NCBI RefSeq assembly: GCF_009363155.1
Contig: NZ_CP045302.1
Location: 1,067,001-1,131,000, forward strand
DNA from: Azotobacter salinestris
GTDB taxonomy: Bacteria > Pseudomonadota > Gammaproteobacteria > Pseudomonadales > Pseudomonadaceae
Direction of reading: 5' to 3'
DNA length: 64,000 nucleotides
The notes under the pieces were generated by a model. The model made no database searches, had not been told where the DNA came from, and saw nothing but the letters and a program-made list of their open reading frames with translations. Within the stretch, counting starts at the first letter, position 1, and each line of letters starts with the position of its first letter. Both the position numbers and the translations under genes were made by a program. Positions 1-8,698 of the stretch are shown piece by piece.

Positions 1-21
1 CCCTGCCGAGAATTTCCGACC

Positions 22-705
22 ATGCGCATTCTGGTCATCGAAGACAACCGCGACATCCTCGCCAACGTGCTCGACTATCTGGAGCTCAAGGGCTACACGG
101 TCGACTGCGCCCAGGACGGATTGAGCGGACTGCACCTGGCGGCCGCAGGGCAGTACGACCTGATCGTGCTGGACATCATGCTGCCGGGGATCGACGGCTA
201 CCAGGTCTGCGAACGCCTGCGCCGCGATGCGGGCATCGAGACGCCGATCATCATGCTGACCGCCCGCGACGCGCTGGACGACCGCCTGCAGGGCCTCAAC
301 AGCGGCGCCGACGACTACCTGCTCAAGCCCTTCGCCCTGTCCGAGCTGGTGGCGCGCATCGAGGCGGTACTGCGCCGCACCCAAGGCAGCCGCAAGCGCC
401 AGCTGCAGGTCGGCGACCTGGTCTACGACCTGGACACCCTGAGCGTCAGCCGCGCCGGCAAGCCGCTGCGGCTGAACCCGATCGGCTACAAGCTGCTGGC
501 CATCCTGATGCAGAAGAGCCCGGCGGTGGTGCGCCGGGAGTTCCTGGAGAACGCCCTGTGGGGCGACGATCTGCCGGAGAGCGACAGCCTGCGCAGCCAC
601 ATCCACCAATTGCGCCAGGCGCTCGACAAGCCCTTCGACAAGCCCCTGCTGCACACCATCCACGGCGTCGGCTACCGCCTGACGGAGAACCCGGATGCCA
701 GTTAG
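22..705 (+). CDS. colR: OmpR-family response regulator ColR
   Basis: Response regulator of 227 residues. The receiver domain (about 1-115) shows acidic residues E7/D8, phosphoacceptor D51 in VLDIMLPG, T80 and K102 in LLKPF. A C-terminal winged helix (about 125-222) of the OmpR/PhoB type follows, ending in HTIHGVGYRL. It should receive phosphate from the kinase encoded next and bind promoters in the cytoplasm. In Pseudomonas, ColRS controls envelope and metal-stress genes, and colR-colS is followed by a methyltransferase gene and an inaA-like gene, as here; that order and the 227-residue length support the name. The kinase gene starts 168 bases downstream, a wide gap for a two-component pair. 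Confidence 0.9.
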   Translation: MRILVIEDNRDILANVLDYLELKGYTVDCAQDGLSGLHLAAAGQYDLIVLDIMLPGIDGYQVCERLRRDAGIETPIIMLTARDALDDRLQGLNSGADDYLLKPFALSELVARIEAVLRRTQGSRKRQLQVGDLVYDLDTLSVSRAGKPLRLNPIGYKLLAILMQKSPAVVRREFLENALWGDDLPESDSLRSHIHQLRQALDKPFDKPLLHTIHGVGYRLTENPDAS

Positions 706-873
706 GCTGAGTCATCCATTGCTTCCCCGCTTGCGTTTCTGGCGCCCCCCGGAGGACGGGTCTGTTTTGGCACGGCGCTGCCTTGTTCGTCGTTCATTCG
801 GAATGACCGAACCTCTCTCCTCCCCCCTTGCCCTGTGCCGAAACAGGCTCCGTCGCAACGAGGGAAACAAGGG

Positions 874-2139
874 ATGACACACCCCAAGCAGCCCTTCGCC
901 CGGCGCATCGTCATCGCCTTCACCCTGATGACGCTGGTGGTCAGCGGCTTCTTTTCCCTGAGCATCGTCGCCATCGTCCACTTCGTCGAGAAGCATCTGG
1001 TCTCCCAGGAGCTGAAGAGCGAACTGGACATCGTGATCAACCAGGACATCCGCCAGGGGCTCGTCCCGCGGCTGGATGCCACCACCCGCTTCTTCGCCTC
1101 GAACCTGCCGCAATACCCCATCCCCGAACCGCTGCAGCAGGTCGAAAAGGGCTTCAGCGAACTGCGCGAGGACGGCCGCGCCTACTATGTCTACGCGACG
1201 AAGAAAGACGGCCAGACCTACATGCTGGTGGAGGACCAGAGCGAGTTCGAGGAACGCGAGCAGCTGCTGTTCAAGGTGATCCTGCTCTGCTTCCTGCTGA
1301 GCGTGATCGGCGCCTGGCTGCTCGGCCTGCTGCTGGCGCGCAAGGTGATCGCGCCGGTCACCCGCCTCGCGCGCCAGGTCCGCCACCGCGACCAGTTGCT
1401 GCCGCTGGCCCCGCCGCTGGCGCCGGAATACCCCGACGACGAGGTCGGCCACCTGGCGGCGGCCTTCGACAGTACCCTCGGCCAGCTGCGCCAGAGCCTG
1501 GATCGCGAGCGCCTGTTCACCAGCGACGTCAGCCACGAACTGCGCACCCCGCTGATGGTCATCCAGGGCGCCTGCGAACTGCTCGGCGAGGCCGATCTGC
1601 AGCCCCAGGCCAGCCGCCAGGTGGCGCGGATCGGCCGGGCCGCCCAGGAAATGCACGAGCTGGTGCAGACCTTCCTGATCCTCGCCCGCGCCCGGCACGA
1701 GGAGGCCACCACCGGCGGCAGCGCCACCCTGGCCAGCGTGGCGAAGGAGCAGAGCCAGCGCTGGGGGCCGCCGATCCGCGCCAAGGGCCTGGACTTCGAG
1801 CTGATCGTGGAAGGCGAGGACCATGCCCTCTACAATCTCACCTTCCTGCGCACGGTCCTCTCCAACCTGCTGCGCAACGCCCTGCACTACACCGAGAGCG
1901 GCACGGTGCGGCTGATCCTGGAGAACGGCGGCTTCCGCGTCGAGGACAGCGGCGCGGGCATCCCCGCCGAGCAGCGCGAGCGCATCTTCCAGCCCTTCGT
2001 GCGCGGCGAGCAGGCCCGTGGCGAGGGTCTCGGTCTCGGGCTTTCGCTGGTCAAGCGGATCTGTACGCACCAGGGCTGGCAGGTCCGGGTGAGCGACCTG
2101 GAGACGGGCGGCAGCTGCTTCCGGATCCGTCTGAAATAG
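874..2139 (+). CDS. colS: Sensor histidine kinase ColS
   Basis: Inner-membrane histidine kinase of 421 residues from the ATG preceded by GAGGGAAACAAGGG; an upstream in-frame ATG at 835 has no such site. Transmembrane helix 1 is about 13-35 and helix 2 about 132-155, leaving a periplasmic domain of about 95 residues. HAMP-like linker, then the dimerisation helix with HELRTPL (phosphoacceptor H221), N-box around NLLRNALHYT, and the ATP lid DSGAGIP/GLGLGLSL. The periplasmic domain carries E124-x-x-E127 (and E126-x-x-E129), like the ExxE motif reported to bind Fe3+/Zn2+ in Pseudomonas putida ColS. Metal sensing here is inferred from that motif and from synteny. Confidence 0.9.
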   Translation: MTHPKQPFARRIVIAFTLMTLVVSGFFSLSIVAIVHFVEKHLVSQELKSELDIVINQDIRQGLVPRLDATTRFFASNLPQYPIPEPLQQVEKGFSELREDGRAYYVYATKKDGQTYMLVEDQSEFEEREQLLFKVILLCFLLSVIGAWLLGLLLARKVIAPVTRLARQVRHRDQLLPLAPPLAPEYPDDEVGHLAAAFDSTLGQLRQSLDRERLFTSDVSHELRTPLMVIQGACELLGEADLQPQASRQVARIGRAAQEMHELVQTFLILARARHEEATTGGSATLASVAKEQSQRWGPPIRAKGLDFELIVEGEDHALYNLTFLRTVLSNLLRNALHYTESGTVRLILENGGFRVEDSGAGIPAEQRERIFQPFVRGEQARGEGLGLGLSLVKRICTHQGWQVRVSDLETGGSCFRIRLK

Positions 2140-2264
2140 CCACGGCGCCTGGCACCATCGCGACGAACGGAACGCCACCGATCCCGTCCTGTCATTTTTT
2201 GGCAACGGGTCGTTGCGTTTCGCGGTACTATCGCCATCATCCCCAGCCCAACGAACTCCTTGCC

Positions 2265-2960
2265 ATGTCGAGAACACGCATCAGCGGACTGGAACTACCG
2301 CGCCATTTCGGCCAGACCCAGGCCGCACAATGCCTGGCCAGGCATTGCGACCGTCTTGTCCGGCAGCTTTCCCACTGGCGTGACGGACAACTGATCCGGC
2401 GTGCGCTGAAGCAGGCCGGCGATCCCAATCTGCTCCTGGATCTGCCGTGCGGCGCCGGCCGCTTCTGGCCCCTGCTGACCGAGCAAGCCAACCGGGTGGT
2501 GCTCGCCGCCGACAGCTCGGCGGAAATCCTGTCGGTGGTCGAAGCCAACCACGCCGACGAGGTGCTGGCCCGGGTGCGGACCTTCCAGACCTCTCCCGTC
2601 GCCATCGACCTGCCCGACAACGCGGTCGACGGCATCTTCTGCATGCGCCTGCTGCACCACGTCGCCGACCGCGAGAGCCGCCTGGCCATCCTCCGCGAGT
2701 TCCACCGGGTCAGCCGCGACAGCCTGATCATCTCCCTGTGGGTGGACGGCAACTTCAAGGCCTGGCGGCGCCGCTATCTGGCGCAGCTGCGCGCGGCGCA
2801 GGAAGGCCGCGCCGAGAAGCGCAACCGCTTCGTCATCGAGCGGGCCACCATCGAGGCCGAATTCCGCGAAGTCGGCTTCGACATCGCCGGCCACCACGAC
2901 GCCCTGCCTGGCTATGCCATGCGGCGCATCTATGTGTTGCACAAGAGGACCTCTGCGTGA
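2265..2960 (+). CDS. Class I SAM-dependent methyltransferase (WarB-like)
   Basis: Methyltransferase of 231 residues with a Rossmann-type SAM site: motif I LLDLPCGAGRFWPL (about 57-70), an acidic residue after beta-2 (AADSSAE), and the DGIFCMRLLHHV motif typical of small-molecule or glycan methyltransferases. The start chosen is the ATG at 2265. It ends in a 4-base GTGA overlap with the next gene, so the two are translationally coupled. In Pseudomonas the gene in this position (warB) belongs to LPS core modification and is downstream of ColRS. The substrate cannot be read from the sequence; LPS or another envelope glycan is the likely target. Confidence 0.8.
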   Translation: MSRTRISGLELPRHFGQTQAAQCLARHCDRLVRQLSHWRDGQLIRRALKQAGDPNLLLDLPCGAGRFWPLLTEQANRVVLAADSSAEILSVVEANHADEVLARVRTFQTSPVAIDLPDNAVDGIFCMRLLHHVADRESRLAILREFHRVSRDSLIISLWVDGNFKAWRRRYLAQLRAAQEGRAEKRNRFVIERATIEAEFREVGFDIAGHHDALPGYAMRRIYVLHKRTSA

Positions 2961-3667
2961 CCGAATCGATCGCCTTGCAGTCGTTGGACTCCTTCGCCGG
3001 AACCTTCCAGTGCTGGTGGAACCGCCAGGGGGAATGGGTTGAGGAACCCAATGCCCGTCGGGCCGGGGAAAGCGGCGTGCAGCGCCTGAGCGCGCACAGC
3101 GTGCCGCTCTACAGCAAGCGCCAGACCGGCCACCTCTACCACTCGCTGCGCCACCCCCTCGGCCGGCCGACCGTGCTGCGCGAGCAGGATGCCCTCGAGG
3201 CCGTCGAGCGTCTCGGCGTGCGGGTGCCGAAGATCGTCTTCTGTTCGGCGCGCAAGACCGACGGCAAGTGGCAGGCCCTGCTGGTCACCGAGTCGCTGGA
3301 GGGCTTCGTCAGCCTGGACGACTGGTACCGTGGCGATGCGCGCCAGCGCTGGGGCGAAGCGGTCCACCGGCAGGTGCTCGAGCAGCTGGCCCTGACCCTC
3401 AGCCGCCTGCACCGGGGCCACTGGCAGCACGGCTGCTGCTATCCCAAGCACATCTTCGTCAAGGTCGAGGAGCGCGACGGACGCCCGCAGGTGGAGATCG
3501 CCCTGATCGACCTGGAAAAGAGCCGCCAGCGCCTGCGCGTCGCCACCGCCTCGCGGCGCGACCTGGACCAGCTGCGCCGCCACAGCCCGGCCATGTCGCC
3601 GGCCGAGTGGGCCGTCCTCAAGGCCGCCTACGACAAGGCCCTGGCCGCGCCGGCCGAAGACGCCTGA
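2957..3667 (+). CDS. inaA: InaA/WaaP-like lipopolysaccharide kinase family protein
   Basis: Protein of 236 residues starting at GTG 2957, overlapping the methyltransferase stop. It has the eukaryotic-protein-kinase-like fold of the Kdo/WaaP/InaA family: a loop motif HGCCYPKHIFV (about residues 156-166) stands for the catalytic loop and ALIDLEKSRQR for the metal-binding segment. Members phosphorylate LPS core sugars or remain without known substrate. The coupling to the methyltransferase and the position behind colRS point to envelope maintenance. A strong hairpin terminator directly downstream closes the unit. Confidence 0.8.
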   Translation: MTESIALQSLDSFAGTFQCWWNRQGEWVEEPNARRAGESGVQRLSAHSVPLYSKRQTGHLYHSLRHPLGRPTVLREQDALEAVERLGVRVPKIVFCSARKTDGKWQALLVTESLEGFVSLDDWYRGDARQRWGEAVHRQVLEQLALTLSRLHRGHWQHGCCYPKHIFVKVEERDGRPQVEIALIDLEKSRQRLRVATASRRDLDQLRRHSPAMSPAEWAVLKAAYDKALAAPAEDA

Positions 3668-3672
3668 GTGCA

Positions 3673-3702
3673 CAGAGGGCTTCGGCCCTCTCCTTGTTCT
3701 TC
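3673..3702 (+). terminator. Rho-independent terminator after the ColRS unit
   Basis: Six-base-pair stem GAGGGC/GCCCTC with a stable TTCG loop, followed by the pyrimidine-rich TCCTTGTTCTT, starting six bases after the stop codon of the InaA-like gene. Confidence 0.75.
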
Positions 3703-4572
3703 GGGCTGACGCTCGGCCGGCAGCCTCCCGTCCGAGGCGCCGCCCCGAACGACTGCGCCGAAGCCCGAGGCGCCCTCCCCGGCCGTCACCTTTCATTCGC
3801 ACAATCCGGCGCAAATGCCCTGCGGAACCGCCCGGTTCAGGCCCCGGGCCATCGGTCGGACGGGAAGGTATGCGCTCCATCCCCACGCCCCTTTACGGCA
3901 GGGGGATAGCGAAACGCGAACAGGCTCTCAGGCATCCGGAAAGCCCCCCGGCGAGTGCGCCGCAGCGTTGCAAAGAATTACTCGGACATTGAGCCAAGTG
4001 TAAATAAATATTTAATCGCACCAACTTTCCCGAACGAAAACAGTCCTCAGCAACCTGCCCGAACAACCTCCGATAGATGACAGAATGTTTCGTTGCATTC
4101 GGTTTCATTTGTCGGGCAGATCCAATATTTCAATTTCATTAACGTATGACCGTGGATCGCACTTCGTCATGCGCCGCATGCTCGTCACTCATGAAGTGGG
4201 TCCCTGTCAGCCCATTGATTCAGGAGGTATGCCATGAATAACCGGCACTTCCGGACAGAACGTGCCGCAAGCCACATCCGAAGTTCACATGCAATCCGGA
4301 CTCACCGTGCCGAGGCCTGCCCGGCAGTACGGTCGGCTTGCGGATCGCACGTCCCCGCCGACCGCCATCCTACCTCCGGGACCAGGCCGCGACTGCCTCC
4401 GGACGCCTCCACGGGCATGGCACCTTCACACCCCGTCTAGCGCGAAGCGCCGGTCAGCGCGACCGGGCCGCCCAGGCGGACTCCATCGATCGCATGGAAA
4501 CCGATGCCGAGCGAAAGGCTCCGCATCCGCTATTTCTATTGCCTGCGGAAAAGGAACGATATTTTATTCAAC
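3703..4572. other. Long intergenic stretch, AT-rich in the middle
   Basis: About 870 bases without a gene I can defend. The segment around 3995-4150 is much richer in A/T than its surroundings (for example TAAATAAATATTTAATCG) and looks like promoter or leader DNA. A 68-codon open frame at 4234-4440 has a very good ribosome site (AGGAGG six bases before the ATG), but its product (MNNRHFRTERAASHIRSSH...) has no recognisable features, so I treat it as a weak candidate only. Confidence 0.5.
4234..4440 (+). CDS. Possible small protein with strong ribosome site
   Basis: Sixty-eight codons from an ATG preceded by TTCAGGAGGTATGCC, one of the best Shine-Dalgarno sites of the window. The product is basic, rich in Arg, His, Ser and Pro, without signal peptide or membrane segment, and I do not recognise it. 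It could be a real small protein, a leader peptide, or the 5' part of a decayed gene. Confidence 0.25.
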   Translation: MNNRHFRTERAASHIRSSHAIRTHRAEACPAVRSACGSHVPADRHPTSGTRPRLPPDASTGMAPSHPV

Positions 4573-4842
4573 ATGAAAACCATGAAATCACTCCTGGCCA
4601 CCACTGCACTTGCGACAGCCACTCCGGGCATCGCCGAAGTCACCAACTCGGAAACTTGCAAAGCCAAGCCCTATGAATATTCGATGAACCTGGATATTGC
4701 CGAACTGATAAAGATCGAATATCGCCGACCCACACCTCTTTATTGCGGTGTCGTGCCGGCGGAAATGACTTATCGGGACTCCGGCGGCAAGATCAAGGTC
4801 GTCGAATATTTGTATCCCGATACCAGCGGCTGCATGGATTGA
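4573..4842 (+). CDS. Small secreted protein, DUF2790-like
   Basis: Protein of 89 residues with a short signal peptide (MKTMKSLLATTALATATPGIA, cleavage near residue 21-22). The mature part contains the block YSMNLDIAELIKIE followed by CGVVPAEMTYRDSGGK and a C-terminal cysteine. This matches my memory of the DUF2790 family of small periplasmic Pseudomonas proteins, which are often induced by copper or other stress. Three cysteines remain in the mature part. Function unknown. It is a single gene on the plus strand, convergent with the DUF4432 gene. Confidence 0.65.
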   Translation: MKTMKSLLATTALATATPGIAEVTNSETCKAKPYEYSMNLDIAELIKIEYRRPTPLYCGVVPAEMTYRDSGGKIKVVEYLYPDTSGCMD

Positions 4843-4936
4843 AACTTGAGGGCCTGAAACAGACAGCGGCGGAAGATCCGCCCGGGCGAGCCTGTCGACT
4901 GCCCGGGCGACTCTTGCGCCGCGATGCGATGCGGGA

Positions 4937-6151
4937 TCAGTTCCCGCCCAGATCGACCAGCGGCGTTTCGCGCACTTCGGTTGGACGCCCAGCCTGGATC
5001 TCGTCGATCCGCTGCAGGGCCTGCTCCACGTCCGCCCTGCCGGCGAGCAGCGTGAAGCCTAGCTGGAAGTGGCGCTGCTCCCGGGGGCCGATGGTCGGCA
5101 CCAGGCCCAGCGGGCGCTGGAAGCGGCGGTTGTAGGAGAAGCTGGTACCGGGCTCCAGGCCGGTGACGTAGCCCTGGCGCTCGGTGTCGGTGTTCTTCCA
5201 CAGGGAGAACACCGGCAGCTGGCCGATATCGAAGGCGACCGCCACGCCGCGGTCGCCGGCGCGGTTGTGCAGCACGGCCAGGCTTTCGCCCAGCGCATCG
5301 CCGTAGGGAATCAGGTTGTAGACGGTCTCGTCGTAACCCTCGGTCGGCCCGCGGTAGCTCTGCCATTCGTCCAGTTCGCCGCGGGCCCTTTCGTTGAACG
5401 GCGACACCTGTTTGACCGGGGCGACGAAGCGTGCGCCCTGCTCCAGCAGCGGGCTGCCGAAGTTGTTGTGGTAGAGCGCCTGGTACTCCCTGGGATAGTC
5501 GCCGCGGTTGGTCAGGCTGTCGTCAAGGCTGAAGCTCAGCGCGCCCGGCTCGGTGCTCAGTTCGCTGACGATGGCGAAGTCGACTTTCTTGAACGCCTGC
5601 TCCTTCAGCTCGCCGCGCAGGCGGATGGTATGCGGCGGCTTCTCGTCGACGGTCAGCACCACCCGCGACGCCGGGATGTTCGATGCCCGGCCGTGCAGGC
5701 TGAGCAGTTCGCCGTTGTCCACGCCGGGATGACCGATCCACTCGTAGCCGCAGCGGGTGACCAGTTCGTTGAAGCCCTCCAGCCAGCCGAGGCCGCCGCG
5801 GGCGTTCCGCTCGATGAACGCCGGGTTGACCACCTCGCCGACCGGCGAATCCCAGCCCAGACGGACGTCGCCGGCCACCGCGCGCAGCACGTTCATGCCG
5901 CGGGTCGGCACCACGCTGATGGTCATGGCGCCGTTGTCGATGTCGATCAGGCAGACGCCTTCCTGGCGTCCGCCGTGCAGGGTGCGCAGGCTGATCGAGA
6001 ACGGCCTGTCGGTCTCGATGCCCAGCTGTCGGCTATCGATGCTCCAGTTCTGCGGGGGCCTGTCGCTGTCGATCAGGACAAACTCGCGGACCGGTGCGGG
6101 CATGGCGCTGGCGATGGCGCCCGGGCCGTCGGGGCCGGAATGCTTCTTCAT
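4937..6151 (-). CDS. DUF4432 family (aldose-1-epimerase-like fold) protein
   Basis: Protein of 404 residues; the ATG at 6151 follows CAGGGATTCACC and is preferred over an upstream in-frame ATG at 6190. The sequence (ISVVPTRGMNVLRA, LHGRASNIPASRV, FGSPLLEQGARFVAPVKQVSPF, GLEPGTSFSYNRRFQRPLG) matches DUF4432, galactose-mutarotase-like beta-sandwich proteins. Such proteins bind and may epimerise sugars. It is the last gene of the hexose cluster, 142 bases after the sugar kinase, so a role with the same sugar (mutarotation or related isomerisation) is plausible. No signal peptide. Confidence 0.7.
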   Translation of the reverse strand: MKKHSGPDGPGAIASAMPAPVREFVLIDSDRPPQNWSIDSRQLGIETDRPFSISLRTLHGGRQEGVCLIDIDNGAMTISVVPTRGMNVLRAVAGDVRLGWDSPVGEVVNPAFIERNARGGLGWLEGFNELVTRCGYEWIGHPGVDNGELLSLHGRASNIPASRVVLTVDEKPPHTIRLRGELKEQAFKKVDFAIVSELSTEPGALSFSLDDSLTNRGDYPREYQALYHNNFGSPLLEQGARFVAPVKQVSPFNERARGELDEWQSYRGPTEGYDETVYNLIPYGDALGESLAVLHNRAGDRGVAVAFDIGQLPVFSLWKNTDTERQGYVTGLEPGTSFSYNRRFQRPLGLVPTIGPREQRHFQLGFTLLAGRADVEQALQRIDEIQAGRPTEVRETPLVDLGGN

Positions 6152-6293
6152 GGTGAATCCCTGTGCATTTGATCGGGTTGTCGGCCGCACGGGCCGAGAG
6201 GGGAACGAGGGAGACGGGGACGCGCAGGCGGCGCCCTCTCTCCCCGCTCCTCCGAAATCAGCGCGCGCCGATCCGGACCACGCTGAATACAGG

Positions 6294-7265
6294 TTAGACG
6301 ACCGGCTCCGGCCGGCCGGCCGGAGCCGCCAGCTCGTGGCGACGCGGCAGGTCCGGACCGCGACGCTGGCAGGTCAGCGCCGCCGCCGCCTGGGCGAAGG
6401 CGAGCATCTGCTCGAGGTGGGTCTTCTCCAGGCTGTCTAGCCCGGCCGGACGGTCGAAGCCCTGCTCGGCCAGGTAGGTGATCAAGGCCGCCTGGAAGGT
6501 GTCGCCGGCGCCCACGGTATCCACCATGGTGATCGCGTTGGCCGGGCTGGACCAGCTGCCGTGGGCGCGGCTGAACACCATCACGCCGTTCTCGCCGCGG
6601 GTGAGGAACACCAGACGGCACTGGTGCTGCAGGAAGCGCTCGGCCATTACCGCCGGGTCCTCGCCCGGATAGAGCAGCTCCAGGTCCTCCTCGCTGACCT
6701 TGACCAGGTGGGCATGCCGGGCGAAGGCGCCGATCCGCTCGCGCCAGACGTCGAGGTCGGGCTCGACGTTGAGGCGCACGTTCGGGTCGAGGGTGATCAG
6801 CAGCTCCTGCGAGGCCCTCTCCACCACCCCGTAGAGGGTGTCCGCGGTCGGCTGCACGACCAGCGAGTAGGAGCCGACATGGATGCCGCGCACCTCGCCG
6901 CCCAGCGCGGGCACCTGCTCCGGACGCAGCTGGCGGTCCGCTCCGGAATGCCCGTAGAAGCTGTAGTGGGGCACGCCCTGGCCGTCCACGGCGACCAGAC
7001 TGAGGGTGGTGGTGGCCGCCTCGAGCGGGACCAGATAGCGGGTCGACACCCCCTCGTCCTCCAGCACCTGACGCAACTGCAGGCCGAGAAAATCGCTGGA
7101 GATCCCGGTCAGCAGGGCGGAATCCACCCCCAGCCGGCTGAGCCCCACCGCCACGTTGAAGGGAGAGCCGCCGGCAATCGCCTTGAAGCCCACCTGGCGG
7201 GGCAGTTCACTGTGCGCTGGCTCGACGAACAGGTCGAACAGCGCTTCGCCGCATACTAGAAACAT
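6294..7265 (-). CDS. PfkB-family sugar kinase, probably fructokinase
   Basis: Cytoplasmic kinase of 323 residues. PfkB signature 1 is GGSPFNVAVGLSRLG near residue 29; signature 2 is DTVGAGDTFQAAL with the catalytic Asp of GAGD. The start at 7265 follows AGAGGTGCGC. The short N-terminus and the neighbouring pgi, zwf and transporter genes argue for fructose as substrate, giving F6P that the adjacent isomerase turns into G6P. 2-Keto-3-deoxygluconate or another ketose cannot be excluded from sequence alone. Sixty-four bases separate it from the transporter, containing a strong perfect hairpin. Confidence 0.75.
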   Translation of the reverse strand: MFLVCGEALFDLFVEPAHSELPRQVGFKAIAGGSPFNVAVGLSRLGVDSALLTGISSDFLGLQLRQVLEDEGVSTRYLVPLEAATTTLSLVAVDGQGVPHYSFYGHSGADRQLRPEQVPALGGEVRGIHVGSYSLVVQPTADTLYGVVERASQELLITLDPNVRLNVEPDLDVWRERIGAFARHAHLVKVSEEDLELLYPGEDPAVMAERFLQHQCRLVFLTRGENGVMVFSRAHGSWSSPANAITMVDTVGAGDTFQAALITYLAEQGFDRPAGLDSLEKTHLEQMLAFAQAAAALTCQRRGPDLPRRHELAAPAGRPEPVV

Positions 7266-7294
7266 TGCGCACCTCTTGCTCTCGGATTTCGACG

Positions 7295-7323
7295 GCGCCG
7301 GGAAAGCCGTTTTCCCGGCGCCT
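7295..7323 (-). other. Perfect intercistronic hairpin between transporter and kinase
   Basis: GGCGCCGGGAAA is followed after five bases by TTTCCCGGCGCC, a perfect 12-bp stem. No T-run follows in either direction, so it is more likely an mRNA-stabilising or processing hairpin between two operon genes than a terminator. Confidence 0.6.
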
Positions 7324-7329
7324 GCCGGT

Positions 7330-8610
7330 TTATTCGGCCTTGGCGGCCAGGCTGGACGCACAGGACTCGGCCGGCTTCTGGTAAAGCCCGTACAGCGCCA
7401 CCACTACACAGCAGGCGAACGGCACGATGAAGGACATCGCCATGCCCGAAGCATCGGCGATCGCCCCCATGACCAGCGGCAGGACCGCGGCGCCGACCAG
7501 GGCCATCACCAGGATCGAGCCGCCCCGGTTGGTCTGCCGGCCCAGGCCCTGCACGCCCATGCCGAAGATGGTCGGGTACATGATCGACATGAAGAAATAC
7601 ATGGCGATCATCGCGATGACCGAAACCTTCTCCACCGCCAGCATGGCGACGACGCTCAGGAAGGCGCAGGCGATGGCGTTGAACACCAGCAGGTTGCGCG
7701 CCGGGATGCGGCGCATCAGCCAGGTGCCGGAGAAACGGCCGATCATGTAGCCGATCATCGCCACCGAGAGCAGGAAGGAACAGAACTGGGGCGTGCTGCC
7801 CTGCCAGTGCTCCAGGGCGAAATTGATGAAGTAGGCCCCGACCCCGACATAGGCGCCGATGTTGCAGAACTGTGCCAGCAGGGCGAAGGTGAAGTTCTTC
7901 TGGCGCCACAGCGAGACGTCCTCCCCGGCCGGCGCCTCGGCGGCCTCAACCTCGCTGCCGACCTCAGGGAAGGCGGTGCGGGCGAAGACCACCATCAGCC
8001 CCACCACCAGCACGGCGAGCGACACGTAGATCAGCGAGGTCGGCGCGATGGTGCTGCCGGCCAGCTCGAACGGCGGCGCGTAGAGCACCGCACCGCCGAT
8101 CATCGGCCCGAGGAACACCCCCAGGCCGTTGAAGGACTGGGCGAAGTTCAGGCGCTGCACGGTCTTGTCCGGATTGCCCAGTGCGGCGGCGTAGAGGTTG
8201 GCGGACACTTCCAGGCAGGCCAGGCCGCAGGCGAGCACGAAGAGCGCGATCAGGAAGGCGCTGAAGGTCGCGGCCATGGACGCCGGCACGAAGAGCAGCG
8301 CGCCGATCGCGAACAGGGCCAGGCCGAGCAGGATGCCGGCCTTGTAGCCGCAGCGCTCCATGAACAGGCCGACCGGCAGCGCCATGATGAAGTAGGCGCC
8401 GAAGTAGGCGGTCTGGATCAGGCCGGACTTGGCCCGGGAGATGTTCAGGGTTTCCTGGAAATGGTGGTTCAGGACGTCCAGCAGGCCATGGGACAACCCC
8501 CACATGAAGAACAGCGCCGTCACCAGGACAAAGGCGAAGGTCGTGGAAATGGGAGCGGTCTTTCCGGCCGTGGCTTGCGAGCGCTCCTGCAGACTGACTT
8601 CGATGTTCAT
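7330..8610 (-). CDS. MFS sugar:H+ symporter, FucP/GluP type
   Basis: Membrane protein of 426 residues with about 12 transmembrane segments. The N-terminal half has FVLVTALFFMWGLSHGLLDVLNHHFQ, typical of the FucP (fucose/galactose/glucose:H+ symporter) subfamily, and GAYFIMALPVGLFMERCGYKAG as the first MFS loop. Start at 8610 follows TCCAAGAGGAAAGGTTAG. It lies between pgi and the sugar kinase, so it most likely imports the hexose that the kinase phosphorylates; I infer fructose, with glucose, galactose or mannose as alternatives. Confidence 0.8.
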   Translation of the reverse strand: MNIEVSLQERSQATAGKTAPISTTFAFVLVTALFFMWGLSHGLLDVLNHHFQETLNISRAKSGLIQTAYFGAYFIMALPVGLFMERCGYKAGILLGLALFAIGALLFVPASMAATFSAFLIALFVLACGLACLEVSANLYAAALGNPDKTVQRLNFAQSFNGLGVFLGPMIGGAVLYAPPFELAGSTIAPTSLIYVSLAVLVVGLMVVFARTAFPEVGSEVEAAEAPAGEDVSLWRQKNFTFALLAQFCNIGAYVGVGAYFINFALEHWQGSTPQFCSFLLSVAMIGYMIGRFSGTWLMRRIPARNLLVFNAIACAFLSVVAMLAVEKVSVIAMIAMYFFMSIMYPTIFGMGVQGLGRQTNRGGSILVMALVGAAVLPLVMGAIADASGMAMSFIVPFACCVVVALYGLYQKPAESCASSLAAKAE

Positions 8611-8698
8611 CTAACCTTTCCTCTTGGAGTTATTGTTCAGGTACGGACAGGCCCGCGCCCTGTGGCGCAGGCCTGCCGGGTGCAACACCCCGTCGGGA

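Noticed and set aside
712-2277. 521-codon open frame antisense to colS
   Set aside because: Shadow of a high-GC gene: it covers the colS frame exactly, the product is Ala/Gln/His-rich low complexity, and colS has full domain evidence.
5069-6172. 367-codon plus-strand frame over the DUF4432 gene
   Set aside because: Antisense shadow with no motifs; the minus-strand protein has family signatures and a ribosome site.
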